Shown here piece after piece: positions 33,046-43,462 of a stretch of 64,000 nucleotides of DNA. The notes under the pieces were generated by a model, which worked only from the letters and a program-made list of their open reading frames with translations, did not search any database and was not told where the DNA came from. How positions within the stretch are numbered: the first letter of the stretch is position 1; every line of letters starts with the position of its first letter. Made by a program: the position numbers and the translations under genes. The stretch is from contig JANXXU010000045.1 in the NCBI GenBank assembly GCA_025350465.1, positions 1 through 64,000 of the forward strand, read 5' to 3'. This DNA comes from Alphaproteobacteria bacterium (lineage in GTDB: Bacteria; Pseudomonadota; Alphaproteobacteria; Micropepsales; Micropepsaceae).

Positions 33046-33654
33046 TCAATTGGGCTTGAAGGTCGCGCCGGCGATCGCGCCGCTCTCGATCAGAATGTAG
33101 CAGCCGAGCGCGATCAGCACGAAGGGCGTGACGCGGCGGCCCCAGCGGCGGAAGGGCGCGCCGAGCTGAGGATGGCCGACCAAAGCTCGAGCAGCGATGC
33201 ACCACGCAGCGACCAACGCGGCGAAGAGCGCGCAGATCGCGAGAACGGCGGCGGGCGTCTGGCGCGCGAACATGGGGACGTAGACGGCGATGTTGTCGCC
33301 GCCGTTGGCGACAGTCACTGTCGCAACGGCGAGCACCGTGCCTGTCCATCCGCTTGCCGATTTCGCCGGCGCTGCGGTTGAATCCAAATTGGCCCGCCGC
33401 AGTTCCATCAGCTGCTTTGCGCCGATCAGCACCGGCAACACGCCGAGATAACCGATGTATCTATCGGGAATGGCAAGCGCCAGCGCCGCACAAATCAGCG
33501 CCGCCGCGACGAGCGCCGCGAAGCCAAGATATTGCCCGACGACGATCGCCGCGGGAGGCATCTTCGGATCGGAGAAAAACGCGAGCAGCACAAAGGCGTC
33601 GTCGATGTTCGTCGAGACGAACGCGACGGCGGCGATCGCGATGGATTCTAGCAT
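33046..33654 (-). CDS. CadD-family cadmium-resistance-type transporter
   Basis: 202 residues with about five helices. The N-terminal STNIDDAFVLLAFF and mid-protein VANGGDNIAVYVPMFA are the two acidic-asparagine motifs that mark the CadD family, some members of which export cadmium. I chose the ATG of MLESIAIAAVAFV because the 24 codons upstream are charged and would precede the first helix by an unusual margin. There is no metal-responsive regulator beside it, so the substrate is not certain. Confidence 0.78.
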   Translation of the reverse strand: MLESIAIAAVAFVSTNIDDAFVLLAFFSDPKMPPAAIVVGQYLGFAALVAAALICAALALAIPDRYIGYLGVLPVLIGAKQLMELRRANLDSTAAPAKSASGWTGTVLAVATVTVANGGDNIAVYVPMFARQTPAAVLAICALFAALVAAWCIAARALVGHPQLGAPFRRWGRRVTPFVLIALGCYILIESGAIAGATFKPN

Positions 33655-33789
33655 CGCGCCCTGCCCGCTTTCGGATCCTCCCGCGCTTTCACGCTCTTGC
33701 CTATCTTGCGTGGTAAACTTGGGCAACGACTCAAGCGGCCAAGCGCGCCACCCGGTCTTAATCAGTCGGTCTTAAGCCACCGACGCACC

Positions 33790-33856
33790 TTGACCCGGCG
33801 AGGCAAAGGGCCTAGGTCACGCCCATGCTCTAGCACTCGGCATGGTCGAGTGCCAA
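33790..33856 (+). promoter_or_regulatory. groES-groEL promoter -35 and CIRCE element
   Basis: At 33830-33856 the inverted repeat CTAGCACTC-N9-GAGTGCCAA differs from the CIRCE consensus (TTAGCACTC-N9-GAGTGCTAA) by one base in each arm, so the operon is probably repressed by HrcA. Upstream TTGACC (33790-33795) may be a -35 followed at 16 bp by a poor -10 (CTAGGT), which also fits an RpoH-type promoter. hrcA itself is not in the window. Confidence 0.88.
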
Positions 33857-33922
33857 AGGGGCTCATTTTCCAACAAATTTCGCACCGTCTCGAACCACTT
33901 CGAGGCCCTTAGGAGAACGCGC

Positions 33923-35939
<2,017 letters not shown>

Positions 35940-35966
35940 CCCTGCGCCCATCCGGCGAATTGCATC

Positions 35967-35997
35967 AGGGGCCGAAGGAAACTTCGGCCCCTTGTTT
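35967..35997 (+). terminator. Intrinsic terminator after groEL
   Basis: Perfect stem GGGGCCGAAG (35968-35977) and CTTCGGCCCC (35982-35991) with a GAAA tetraloop, followed by TTGTTT. It ends the groES-groEL transcript. Confidence 0.9.
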
Positions 35998-36121
35998 ATG
36001 ACCAGCGAACGTCAACGAAAGCCGGCGGCTCTTTCGCCGTGTACGTCACATACGGCACGACGAGCGCGGCGAGCCGGACGCAAAGTCCGGCCGTACGTGT
36101 CGCATCCGTACGTAATTTGCG

Positions 36122-36149
36122 TTGACAATGTATGCAAAATACATATGGT
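36122..36149 (+). promoter_or_regulatory. Sigma70-type promoter with an internal inverted repeat
   Basis: Perfect -35 TTGACA (36122-36127), 16-bp spacer and -10 TATGGT (36144-36149). The spacer is filled by ATGTAT-GCAAA-ATACAT (36128-36144), a 6-bp inverted repeat that a repressor would use to block polymerase. It is 27 bp before the ATG of the next gene, which has AGGAG. Confidence 0.75.
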
Positions 36150-36175
36150 GACGGCGAGCATCAGGAGACGATCCG

Positions 36176-36535
36176 ATGGCGGCCGCACCCCATATTCAAA
36201 AGGTACTCGAGCGCATCGACCGCGAAATGGACGCGTGCGCGCGTGCCGGCTTCGTCGATCACATGCTCAATTCGATCGAGGAATGGGTGCGGCCCGACGG
36301 CTGGTCGCGCGGCGTCACGCTCGCGCGCAACGCGATCGCCGATACCTCGCATGACGACGTGATCGCGGCCATTCGCGGCAAGCTCGCGACGAACCGCATT
36401 CTCAAACAAGAGCGCGGCGCCCGCACGATGGCGCGCGCGCTCGAATGGTGGCTGTGCGGCGCACTTATCGCCGAGGGACGGCTCAAGCGGGCGACGGAAA
36501 AGATGGCGCAGCGCTTTCGACCGTTGGCCGCCTAG
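36176..36535 (+). CDS. Hypothetical protein, first gene of a repressed two-gene unit
   Basis: 119 residues, soluble and mainly helical (HIQKVLERIDREMDACARAG, VDHMLNSIEEWV, AAIRGKLATNRIL, TMARALEWWLCGALIAEGRLKRATEKMAQRF). No signal peptide or known domain. Downstream of a strong promoter with an embedded operator-like repeat. Its TAG is immediately followed by the ATG of the second gene, so the two are translated together. Function unknown. Confidence 0.65.
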   Translation: MAAAPHIQKVLERIDREMDACARAGFVDHMLNSIEEWVRPDGWSRGVTLARNAIADTSHDDVIAAIRGKLATNRILKQERGARTMARALEWWLCGALIAEGRLKRATEKMAQRFRPLAA

Positions 36536-36817
36536 ATGACGCTCGATGCGCTCATCGCCCGCGCGGCCGGCGCCAAAGCGCCGGGCCAAGTCATTCGCCC
36601 CGCAGCGTTCGTGCGTGAAGTGAACCCGGATGATCCGCACGCAGAGATCCTGACGCGCACGGCCGAAAAAATCACGACGACCTATATGGACGGCTGGGAG
36701 ACGGGGTTCGCCACCGGCAAAACGATCGCCCGCGCGGCCTTCATCAACGGCGCGTTCTCCGGCGCGACAGTGACGCTGGCGGCGGTCCTGCTGGCTATCG
36801 CTTGCGCGAGTCTTTGA
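36536..36817 (+). CDS. Hypothetical protein with C-terminal membrane anchor
   Basis: 93 residues. A soluble N-terminal part (LDALIARAAGAKAPGQVIRPAAFVREVNPDDPHAEILTRTAEKITT, described here by segments) ends in one hydrophobic helix, FSGATVTLAAVLLAIACASL. It is a tail-anchored-like arrangement. It starts directly after the stop of the preceding gene. No family recognised. Confidence 0.6.
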   Translation: MTLDALIARAAGAKAPGQVIRPAAFVREVNPDDPHAEILTRTAEKITTTYMDGWETGFATGKTIARAAFINGAFSGATVTLAAVLLAIACASL

Positions 36818-36929
36818 GGAGCGCGAAGCGATACTCCTCGACCACGACGAATTTGACTGCGGCAGCGCGCTCAAGTTTCGCACCGCACCGGCGCAAAGCG
36901 CCCCAGCTTCCGACCGGATGATTACCAGT

Positions 36930-37325
36930 TCAATTGGCGGTTTTCGCCTTGTAGGTCGCGAGGTACCAAATGTTGCCGAAGGAATCCTTGACGGCCGCGG
37001 TGCGCTCTTGGAACGGGCGGTCGCTGGGCTTGGCGAGCGAACTTGCGCCGGCAGCCATCGCGCGCGCGTAGGCCGCATCGACGTCGTCTAAGTAGACATA
37101 GGTCGAAGCGCGCGTTGCCTCCGCGTAAGGCGGCTCCATGGCGGACAACACAACAACAGCGTCAGCGATGCGCGCTTGAACATGGAAGCCTGTGTCGATC
37201 TTGTTGCGCTCCAACTCAACGGCGCCAAAGACTTCGGCGACGAAATCGAGCAAATCCAAGCGGCCATAGATAAAGGGCCTGACGGCACCTAGCCCATTGC
37301 GAATGTGTTTGTGGTCTTCATTCAT
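36930..37325 (-). CDS. VOC-family (glyoxalase/bleomycin-resistance-like) protein
   Basis: 131 residues from the ATG of MNEDHKHIRNGLGAVRPFIYG. It resembles the PhnB/glyoxalase-like subgroup: VRPFIYGRLDLLDFVAEVFGAVE, VQARIADAVVVLSAM, STYVYLDDVDAAYARAMAAGA and the final RTAAVKDSFGNIWYLATY. The histidine usually present near the first strand is missing, so metal coordination may be incomplete. The substrate is unknown. Single gene, convergent with the preceding unit. Confidence 0.82.
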   Translation of the reverse strand: MNEDHKHIRNGLGAVRPFIYGRLDLLDFVAEVFGAVELERNKIDTGFHVQARIADAVVVLSAMEPPYAEATRASTYVYLDDVDAAYARAMAAGASSLAKPSDRPFQERTAAVKDSFGNIWYLATYKAKTAN

Positions 37326-37501
37326 CGGCGCTCTCCTTGGCCGGCCCCGACACTGCGACGATAGTTGAGGAAATTCCAGTCGTGTAGTTGGCCTGCCACT
37401 GAGCGCGGGCCGCCCGCGGAAACGGCCGCTTGGGCGGTGTGTGAAGTTTCGCTCCACAAGTGATATTATGGCTGCGGCATTGGCCGAAACGGGGGACCTG
37501 C

Positions 37502-37966
37502 ATGACGACCCTGAAGAGCTTGATTGACGGCGTCGGCCGCTGCCCGCGCTGCTTCCGGCAGTCGCTGCAATTGGCCGGCGTGCTTTGGGCGACGACGATC
37601 ATCGCTTTCGCGGCCGCGCCGCAGTCTTGGGTGTGGGCGATCGGCGCGACGGTTGCAATGGCAGCGACTCTCCTCTGGCTGACGCACATGATGCTGTTCA
37701 CGGCGCGCGCGAGCGCCAAGCTCATCCGCAGCGAGACGGACGGCATGATCGCCGGACGGCGTTTCGCCTTGCGCACGATCGGGCGCAGCGTCGCTTACGG
37801 CGCGGGGCTCGCGATCACGCTCTCAATCGTGCGGGCGTCGAGCGTGCGGGCGGACGAGGTTCCGGGATGCCTGCAAAATGCGCTCTGCGACGCGGACCAT
37901 CCCTGCTCGGGGTGCAGCTGTCATTATCCTCAAGGCGCGACGACCGGGTATTGTGCCGTCGATTGA
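37502..37966 (+). CDS. Cys-rich membrane protein of unknown function
   Basis: 154 residues after GGGGGA. N-terminal GRCPRCFRQSLQLAG (a CxxC pair), two helices (SWVWAIGATVAMAATLLWLTHMM and SVAYGAGLAITLSIV), and a C-terminal cysteine cluster, PGCLQNALCDADHPCSGCSCHYPQG. The C-terminal cluster could bind metal or form disulphides in the periplasm. It is not a haem site because no CxxCH is present. It is followed 21 bp later by a small secreted protein. Confidence 0.6.
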   Translation: MTTLKSLIDGVGRCPRCFRQSLQLAGVLWATTIIAFAAAPQSWVWAIGATVAMAATLLWLTHMMLFTARASAKLIRSETDGMIAGRRFALRTIGRSVAYGAGLAITLSIVRASSVRADEVPGCLQNALCDADHPCSGCSCHYPQGATTGYCAVD

Positions 37967-37987
37967 GTGAAGCGGGGGAGAGGTGCG

Positions 37988-38359
37988 ATGAGAAGGTTTG
38001 CAAAACGTTTACCCGTGGCGGCGACCGCATTGGTCTCTGCATTCGTTTTGACGACAACCACGGCGCGCGCAGAGATGATTGAGTTTGCCTGTCAACGCAT
38101 CGACGTCGCCAACCCGGACACGCTCTTGTTTCAAGTCGACCTCGCCGCGGCGACCGTGAGCCTCGTCAGCGGCGAGGTGCAATACCGTTACGGCGCGCGA
38201 GCGTCATCGATAACCGCAAACTCGATCAGCTGGTCGGACGGCTCGGGTTATGGCGCGCAGAATTGGCAACTCGACCGCCTGTCGGGTCATCTGACGATGT
38301 CGACGGAGGGCGGCAAGGTCACTGTCGAATTCGACTGCCACAAGACCACCGGATTCTGA
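37988..38359 (+). CDS. Small secreted protein of unknown function
   Basis: 123 residues after GGGGAG. Signal peptide AATALVSAFVLTTTTARA. The mature part is beta-rich (MIEFACQRIDV, FQVDLAAATVSLVSG, ARASSITANSISWSDGSGYGAQNWQLDRLSGHLTM as a series of strands, VEFDCHKTTGF) with two cysteines likely in a disulphide. Probably co-transcribed with the preceding membrane protein. Confidence 0.6.
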   Translation: MRRFAKRLPVAATALVSAFVLTTTTARAEMIEFACQRIDVANPDTLLFQVDLAAATVSLVSGEVQYRYGARASSITANSISWSDGSGYGAQNWQLDRLSGHLTMSTEGGKVTVEFDCHKTTGF

Positions 38360-38375
38360 CTTCTGGTTCGCGATC

Positions 38376-39233
38376 TCAGTTGGACGGCAGGCGGAACCAA
38401 TCGAAATTCGGGATCTCGGTGCCGGCCGCGGTCCTGTCGGCGTCTTCGATGTTGCCGCTGCCGAAGTAGACACTGAAACCGATGCTCAACTCGTTCGAAT
38501 TGAGCTTGGGAACCTCGGAGGAGGTATAGTGGATCTCGGCCTCGCGTCCCTCATATTTGAGGGTGAAGGCAACGGGCACGGATTTTCCGAACCAATATTG
38601 CGCCTCGGCCTGCCACGTCACCGCATTTGCGCCATAGCTGCCGTTGAACTGGCCATCGATGTAGCCGGCGCCGCCCGTCAGCTTTAGTTTGGTACTGGGA
38701 TAGTAGCTGACAAGGCCGCGAACGAAGCCGGCGTTCTCCACGAAATACGGATTGGAATCCATATATCCAGCCTGGCCGTAGAGCGTCCAGGGACCGCAAT
38801 AATACTGACCCTCGAAGCCGGCCATGATCGCCGTCGCGTTGTTGCCACCGTAAACATCCCACACGCGGCCGGTGGCAACGAAGAGACCGAGGAGACCCTC
38901 CGACGGGTCGCGCTCATTGAGGTGCAGCCCGACGCCTACGTTTCCGAGGGCCCCAGGACTCTCATTGTTGCTGTTGCCGTGAAGCGAAGCGTCGCCAAAG
39001 AAATCCAGCTGCAGGTTCACCTTGGTGTCGGCATAGGGAATGTTGACGCGACCAAAGCCGTAGAGGCTCGGATGGTCATAGCTGAAGCCGTTGGGACCGT
39101 ATTCGTAGTCGTCCCACCACTCGGCGAAGCCGACATAGATCACACCCGTCGTCGGGGCCGCTTGCGCGGTCGTCGCCGAAATCCCAAGCGCCACGATCGA
39201 CGTTGAGATCAACGCCACGTTCTTCAAGCTCAT
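38376..39233 (-). CDS. Outer-membrane beta-barrel-like protein
   Basis: 285 residues, starting MSLKNVALISTSIVALG. Signal peptide ends near TTAQA. Repeated strands with aromatic ends (GVIYVGFAEWWDDYEYG, KVNLQLDFFGDASL, GLLGLFVATGRVWDVYGG, LYGQAGYMDSNPYF, TLKYEGREAEIHY, ELSIGFSVYFGSG) indicate an outer-membrane barrel of about 12 strands. I do not recognise the subfamily. A specific channel role is possible but not shown. Confidence 0.7.
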   Translation of the reverse strand: MSLKNVALISTSIVALGISATTAQAAPTTGVIYVGFAEWWDDYEYGPNGFSYDHPSLYGFGRVNIPYADTKVNLQLDFFGDASLHGNSNNESPGALGNVGVGLHLNERDPSEGLLGLFVATGRVWDVYGGNNATAIMAGFEGQYYCGPWTLYGQAGYMDSNPYFVENAGFVRGLVSYYPSTKLKLTGGAGYIDGQFNGSYGANAVTWQAEAQYWFGKSVPVAFTLKYEGREAEIHYTSSEVPKLNSNELSIGFSVYFGSGNIEDADRTAAGTEIPNFDWFRLPSN

Positions 39234-39573
39234 TGTTTTCTCCCGATTTCGCCGCCGCGCGGACCTACGCACAGTGTCGACCCTCAGAAGGACACCCCGG
39301 CCGTGCCCGCACGTTGCCCCGCGCGAATCACATGGTTGTTGACGGCTGACTATAGGTTTCGACAGCCGGATCAACACGCACCGCAGCGGTCAGGGGTCAC
39401 ATTGGGACCCGGCTGTGCCGGTGGGGCAACTACAAAGGCGCCGCGCCGCGGCTATGCGTCGGGCCGTGGTGCGACTGATCGTGCCTCATCGCCCGCGAAA
39501 TTCCCATCATCGACCGCGCGAAATCGCACGTGCTAAACCCTCGCACAATTCAACAAAGGCCACACGAGACGCC
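39234..39573. other. Divergent intergenic region without recognised gene
   Basis: About 340 bp between two divergent starts. No RBS-bearing open frame and no clear palindromic operator found. It must hold the promoters of both flanking genes. Confidence 0.3.
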
Positions 39574-40440
39574 ATGATCACCGGTCCTGCTTCGCACTCC
39601 TTTATATCCCAGCGCCTGCGCCTTCGTTTTGTCGATTGGGGCAACGCGGAGGCGCCGGCGCTCATTCTTCTCCACGGCGGGCGCGATCATTCGCGCAGCT
39701 GGGATTGGACAGCGCAGGAACTCAGGCGCGATTGGCATGTGATCGCGCCCGATCTGCGCGGCCACGGCGACAGCGACTGGTCGCCCGACGGCGATTATGG
39801 CGGCCTCGCCAATCTCTACGATCTGGCGCAGCTCATCCATCAGCTCAAGCTCGCGCCGGTGACGATCGTGGCGCACTCCTACGGCGGCAACATCGCGCTG
39901 CGCTATGCGGGCGTTTATCCGGCGAACGTGAAGAAGCTGGTCGCGATCGAAGGCCTGGGGCCCAGCCCCAAAATGATGGCCGAGCGTTTCGGCAAACCGA
40001 TCGACGCGCGACTGCGCGAATGGATCGACGCCAAGCGCGGGGTCGCCGGGCGCACGCCGCGCCGCTATGCAACGCTCGAAGAAGCCTATGCGCGCATGAA
40101 AGAGGAGAACCACCATCTCTCCGACGAGCAGGCGCGCCATCTGACGATCCACGGCGCCAGCCAAAACGAAGACGGCAGCTATAGCTGGAAATTCGATCCC
40201 TATATGCGCGTCTTCCCGCCCTTCGACATGGGCCAAGCCGACGTCGAGGCGATGTGGAGCGCCATCACCTGCCCCACGCTTCTCATGTACGGCCAAGACA
40301 GCTGGGCCTCGAACCCGGAGAAGGACGGGCGCGCCAAACATTTCAAGACCGCGCGCGTCATCTCATTCGCCAACGCCGGCCATTGGCTGCATCACGACCA
40401 GTTCGAGCAATTCGTCGGCGAGCTGCGGGCGTTTCTGTAA
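39574..40440 (+). CDS. Alpha/beta hydrolase
   Basis: 288 residues from the ATG of MITGPASHSFISQRL. Oxyanion segment LLHGGRDHS, DLRGHGDSDW and nucleophile elbow AHSYGGN, with the catalytic histidine in NAGHWLHHDQ. The lid region (RMKEENHHLSDEQARHL) is typical of the epoxide-hydrolase/esterase-like subgroup. Cytoplasmic, no signal peptide. The residue after the nucleophile and the acid are consistent with a hydrolase, but the substrate is unknown. Confidence 0.85.
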   Translation: MITGPASHSFISQRLRLRFVDWGNAEAPALILLHGGRDHSRSWDWTAQELRRDWHVIAPDLRGHGDSDWSPDGDYGGLANLYDLAQLIHQLKLAPVTIVAHSYGGNIALRYAGVYPANVKKLVAIEGLGPSPKMMAERFGKPIDARLREWIDAKRGVAGRTPRRYATLEEAYARMKEENHHLSDEQARHLTIHGASQNEDGSYSWKFDPYMRVFPPFDMGQADVEAMWSAITCPTLLMYGQDSWASNPEKDGRAKHFKTARVISFANAGHWLHHDQFEQFVGELRAFL

Positions 40441-40451
40441 TTGCGAACCGC

Positions 40452-40485
40452 CAAAAACAAAGAGGCCGCCCGTCGGGCGGCCTCT
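40452..40485 (-). terminator. Intrinsic terminator of the flp pilin gene
   Basis: Stem of AGAGGCCGCCC and its complement at 40461-40485. On the minus strand it is followed by TTTGTTTTTGG, so it terminates the pilin transcript rather than the plus-strand hydrolase. Confidence 0.8.
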
Positions 40486-40535
40486 CGAAAGGCGACAATG
40501 TGGTGTCAGCACATCGGTGGATGCGGCTCTCTTTG

Positions 40536-40697
40536 TTAGAGAGCGTTGGCGACGGCTGTGAAGGTCGTCGTCAGCTTCGTACCGAGCAGCTGAACGGCGG
40601 TGATGATGACGACGGCAATCGACGCCGCAATCAAACCGTATTCAATCGCGGTCGCACCCGACTGGTCGGCGGCAAAGCGTTTTGCGAACTTAAGCAT
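40536..40697 (-). CDS. Flp/Fap-type pilin, orphan
   Basis: 53 residues, starting MLKFAKRFAADQSGATAIEYG after GGAGG. Type IVb Flp prepilins have a short leader ending in a Gly, then xxxEY; here ATAIEYGLIAASIAVVII gives the E-Y pair and the hydrophobic assembly helix. The protein polymerises into Flp pili that mediate adhesion, usually with a tad operon (cpaA-tadG). No tad gene is present in the window, so the export machinery must be elsewhere. Confidence 0.93.
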   Translation of the reverse strand: MLKFAKRFAADQSGATAIEYGLIAASIAVVIITAVQLLGTKLTTTFTAVANAL

Positions 40698-41086
40698 GCG
40701 TGAGTCCTCCCATTGCAACAAAGGCCCGTTCCCGACAACGACGCGCCGGAAATTACCTTCGCGCTCAACATAATTCCGGTCGGTGTATGAGACGTAAAAT
40801 GCGCAATTTGAAGCAAATCGTCGGCAATCCTTACGCCGCGCATTTTCCCTAACGCCGGCGCGGACGCGAAACGCACGCGCACGAGCCGCGCGCGCGGTAA
40901 ACGAAGCGCTTCGTTTGTACGGTCGTCTCAGACAAACCGCGCGCACACGTCCAGAGCGCGCAACCTCTTCAGGGATTTTCAACCATGAATGCCCCGGGCC
41001 GCAGGCTCACGTCCTCCGCGGGTGATGGCTGGAGGAAGAGGACACGGTTAGCGGCGCCTTGCCCATTTGAGCGCGCAGGCGGACCG
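40698..41086. other. Upstream region of the flp gene
   Basis: About 390 bp with no credible gene. The long frame that runs into the pilin gene from 40982 has no ribosome binding site. It is somewhat AT-richer near 40750-40800, as expected for a promoter region, but I could not define the promoter. Confidence 0.35.
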
Positions 41087-42100
41087 TCACTTCGGTGAAA
41101 GGCGCGCCTGAAAGAAGACGACGACGGAGCGGTTGAAATCGCGGTGGAAGGCGGTGCGGTCGAAGCCCGCCGCATCGCTGCAAATCACCGGCAATAGCCA
41201 AGAGGGGCACGGCGCCAAGAACGAGAAATGCGCAGCACCAGGCACCGCGTGATACTCCGGCGGCACCGGCAAGAGCCGCCGAACAACGGCTTCGTTGGTT
41301 GGGTAGGGAACTTTGCGATCGTCGACGCCGTTCCAAAGCTGTATCGCCGCAGTCACTTGCGAAAGCCCAGCGGGCTCGAAGGCAAAGCCGTATCCCGGCG
41401 CCGCAATAACCGCCGCCTTGACGCGCCCGTCATGAACCCACGCCGTTGCGGGGAGCGAAACAGTGGGAAGCTGCGGCCACAGCGTACAGCCGAATTCGGG
41501 TTGCGCTTTGCACTGCGCGCCGAGCCGCGCCAGATCGGGCACGCCGCCGATGGAGACCAGCGCCGTAAAGCCCCCAGCCGAATATCCGAACACGCCGATA
41601 CGCGCCGCATCGAGCTGGCGATGCGCCGGCCATGCGCTCAGCATGTAGTCGAGCACGATGTGAATATGACGTGGGCGATCGGTCAGCCAGCGCGGCGTGC
41701 CGACATAACTCTGGTCGTCGGCGTTGTCGCCAGTGTGCGTGACCGCGGCGACGACGAAACCGGCCGAGGCAAGCGCCAGCGCCGTATCGGAGTGACTGAA
41801 CGCCAGACCGCCATTGCCGTGCGAGATGAGAATGACTGGCAGATCGTTACCGACGACGGCGCCCTCATTCGCCACCATCTGTGCGGAGAGACCGATGAGG
41901 CTTCGTCCGGGCGGTGAATTGGTCGGGTACCAAATCGCGACATGAAGCGGTTTGTCTTGCGCGTCCGCAACCGTGACCTCTTGGAAACCAACAGGGTGCG
42001 CAGGCGTCGCCGCGTTGAGAAAGACCCTCGCGATCGCGCCCGCCGCCACGAGCGCCAGAATGAGGACGGCCCCGGCGACGACCTTCAAAATCAGCCTCAT
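41087..42100 (-). CDS. Membrane-anchored alpha/beta hydrolase, dienelactone-hydrolase/PAF-AH-like
   Basis: 337 residues. A single N-terminal helix (ILKVVAGAVLILALVAAGAIA) anchors or exports it. The hydrolase domain has LISHGNGGLAFSHSD, nucleophile elbow FGYSAGGFTALV, acid in WNGVDDRKVPYP and catalytic histidine in PGAAHFSFLAPC. The pattern matches the secreted alpha/beta hydrolases annotated as PAF-acetylhydrolase- or dienelactone-hydrolase-like. Active on the periplasmic side; substrate unknown. Confidence 0.82.
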   Translation of the reverse strand: MRLILKVVAGAVLILALVAAGAIARVFLNAATPAHPVGFQEVTVADAQDKPLHVAIWYPTNSPPGRSLIGLSAQMVANEGAVVGNDLPVILISHGNGGLAFSHSDTALALASAGFVVAAVTHTGDNADDQSYVGTPRWLTDRPRHIHIVLDYMLSAWPAHRQLDAARIGVFGYSAGGFTALVSIGGVPDLARLGAQCKAQPEFGCTLWPQLPTVSLPATAWVHDGRVKAAVIAAPGYGFAFEPAGLSQVTAAIQLWNGVDDRKVPYPTNEAVVRRLLPVPPEYHAVPGAAHFSFLAPCPSWLLPVICSDAAGFDRTAFHRDFNRSVVVFFQARLSPK

Positions 42101-42206
42101 GCTGTCGCGCCCCTGTCAGATCCCGAGCGCATAGAGCAAACTGATTGTGAGTGAAATAAGGCGGGCAGCGACGCGCGGCCAACACTTCGGCGCCGCCTTG
42201 CGGCTT

Positions 42207-42500
42207 TCAGGGAAGACACATGGTCTTGCGGCATAAGCCGCGATGGCACTGGTGCCCGCCGCTCACGCGGCGACAATTCCACTCCCAGTCGACACAGGCG
42301 TCTCGACAATATTGTGCGTGCGTCTGGCGGTCGTCGGGATTGATGGGAGGCGGCAGCTGGATAGGCGCGACTACGGGCGGCTCCGGCGGGATCGGCAGCG
42401 GCCTTATGACGATCACCGCGTGTTCGTCCGGTAAGTCCATCGCCGACGCCGACAACGCACCGAAGGCCAACAACAGCAAGCCGACAATCACCGCGCGCAT
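42207..42500 (-). CDS. Small secreted Cys-rich protein
   Basis: 97 residues from the ATG of MRAVIVGLLLLAFGALSASA. A proline-rich stretch (IRPLPIPPEPPVVAPIQLPPP) precedes a C-terminal module with six cysteines: YCRDACVDWEWNCRR and HQCHRGLCRKTMCLP. The cysteine spacing suggests a compact disulphide-bonded module after a flexible stalk. I do not recognise the family. Confidence 0.6.
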   Translation of the reverse strand: MRAVIVGLLLLAFGALSASAMDLPDEHAVIVIRPLPIPPEPPVVAPIQLPPPINPDDRQTHAQYCRDACVDWEWNCRRVSGGHQCHRGLCRKTMCLP

Positions 42501-42591
42501 GGGATTTTCGCCCCAAGGTATCAACGACGTAAAGAGACTACCGGAATTAGCTCACACATTCCATCGCTGATCGTGGGCCGGCGCGCGCAGA

Positions 42592-42987
42592 TCACGGTCT
42601 CGGCGGCCCTATGACGGCTTCGACACCTTTCCTCAGCGACGCCAAGGTAAACGGCTTCACGACATACCCGTTGACGCCCGCGTCGATTGCTTGTTTGACC
42701 GCAGCAACTTCGCCGACGCCGGTCAACATGATGAAAGGTAATGCTTTCAATTCGGACCGGGCGCGGATGGCACGCAGCAACCCCAAGCCGTCGAGCTTTG
42801 GCATTTGAGAATCCGAAATGACCAACCGCACCTGACCCTCGGCGAGCTTCTGCAACGCTTCCTCACCGTCGCTGCACTCGATCGTATCGAACCTGTAACC
42901 GATTTCACGAAGGCTGCTGCGAACCAGCATGCGCGTCGTGCGTTGATCGTCGACGATCATGATGAGATGGCCTGAAGGATCACTCAC
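42592..42987 (-). CDS. Single-domain response regulator (CheY-like)
   Basis: 131 residues if started at the GTG that overlaps the mucR-like stop by 8 bp; an ATG 9 codons later (MIVDDQ) would also work. Receiver domain with acidic pair MIVDDQRTT, phospho-acceptor Asp in LVISDSQMPKLDG, Thr in FIMLTGVG and Lys in GYVVKPFTLASL, so all catalytic residues are present. It has no output domain, so it must act by protein-protein contact. The gene order links it to the PAS_5 and MucR-like proteins upstream. Confidence 0.9.
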   Translation of the reverse strand: MSDPSGHLIMIVDDQRTTRMLVRSSLREIGYRFDTIECSDGEEALQKLAEGQVRLVISDSQMPKLDGLGLLRAIRARSELKALPFIMLTGVGEVAAVKQAIDAGVNGYVVKPFTLASLRKGVEAVIGPPRP

Positions 42988-43462
42988 CCTTGTCACTCCG
43001 CGTGTCGGGCTTTCGCGTCTTGCGCGACCGGACGTTGGACTTGCGCCCGAGTCCCGACTTTCTGGCGAATTCGGAGCGCATCCGGGCATAAGCCGGCGCA
43101 ACCATCGGATAGTCCGCAGGGAGGCGCCACTTCTTGCGATAAGCGTCCGGCGTCATTGCGTAATGCGACATCAAATAGCGTTTGAGCGTTCGCAGTTTCT
43201 TGCCGTCCTCAAGGCATATGAGGAAATCATCCTCAATCGATTTTTTCAGCGGCACGGCCGGTGTCGGCTCAGCCGCGTGGGCGCCCGTCAGCTCACGCAG
43301 TGAAATGTGGAGTCCGGCCAACAGCACGCCGAGCTGCGCGGCAGGCAGTTGATTGTTCTTGACAAAGGCGCAGGCAAGATCGGTTGCGAGCTTGAGAAGC
43401 CGCGTTTCGTCGTCGCCTTGGGCGGCGCGATCCGCCGCGTCTGCCTCCTTACGCCGACGCAC
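42980..43462 (-). CDS. MucR-family transcriptional regulator
   Basis: 160 residues starting at GTG. The C-terminal half has the MucR/Ros signature: ICLEDGKKLRTLKRYLMSHYAMTPDAYRKKWRLPADYPMVAPAYARMRS, given here in pieces of the conserved line. Typical Ros/MucR zinc fingers have two Cys and two His; here only one Cys (ICLED) is visible, as in variants with Asp. MucR proteins control motility, exopolysaccharide and cell-cycle genes. It overlaps the PAS_5 gene by 14 bp and the receiver gene by 8 bp. Confidence 0.9.
   Translation of the reverse strand: MRRRKEADAADRAAQGDDETRLLKLATDLACAFVKNNQLPAAQLGVLLAGLHISLRELTGAHAAEPTPAVPLKKSIEDDFLICLEDGKKLRTLKRYLMSHYAMTPDAYRKKWRLPADYPMVAPAYARMRSEFARKSGLGRKSNVRSRKTRKPDTRSDKGE

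Noticed and set aside
37502-37966. Possible haem-binding motif in the Cys-rich protein (CSGCSCH)
   Set aside because: The cysteine-cysteine-histidine spacing is not CxxCH; the His follows a Cys that has no partner Cys three residues before it.
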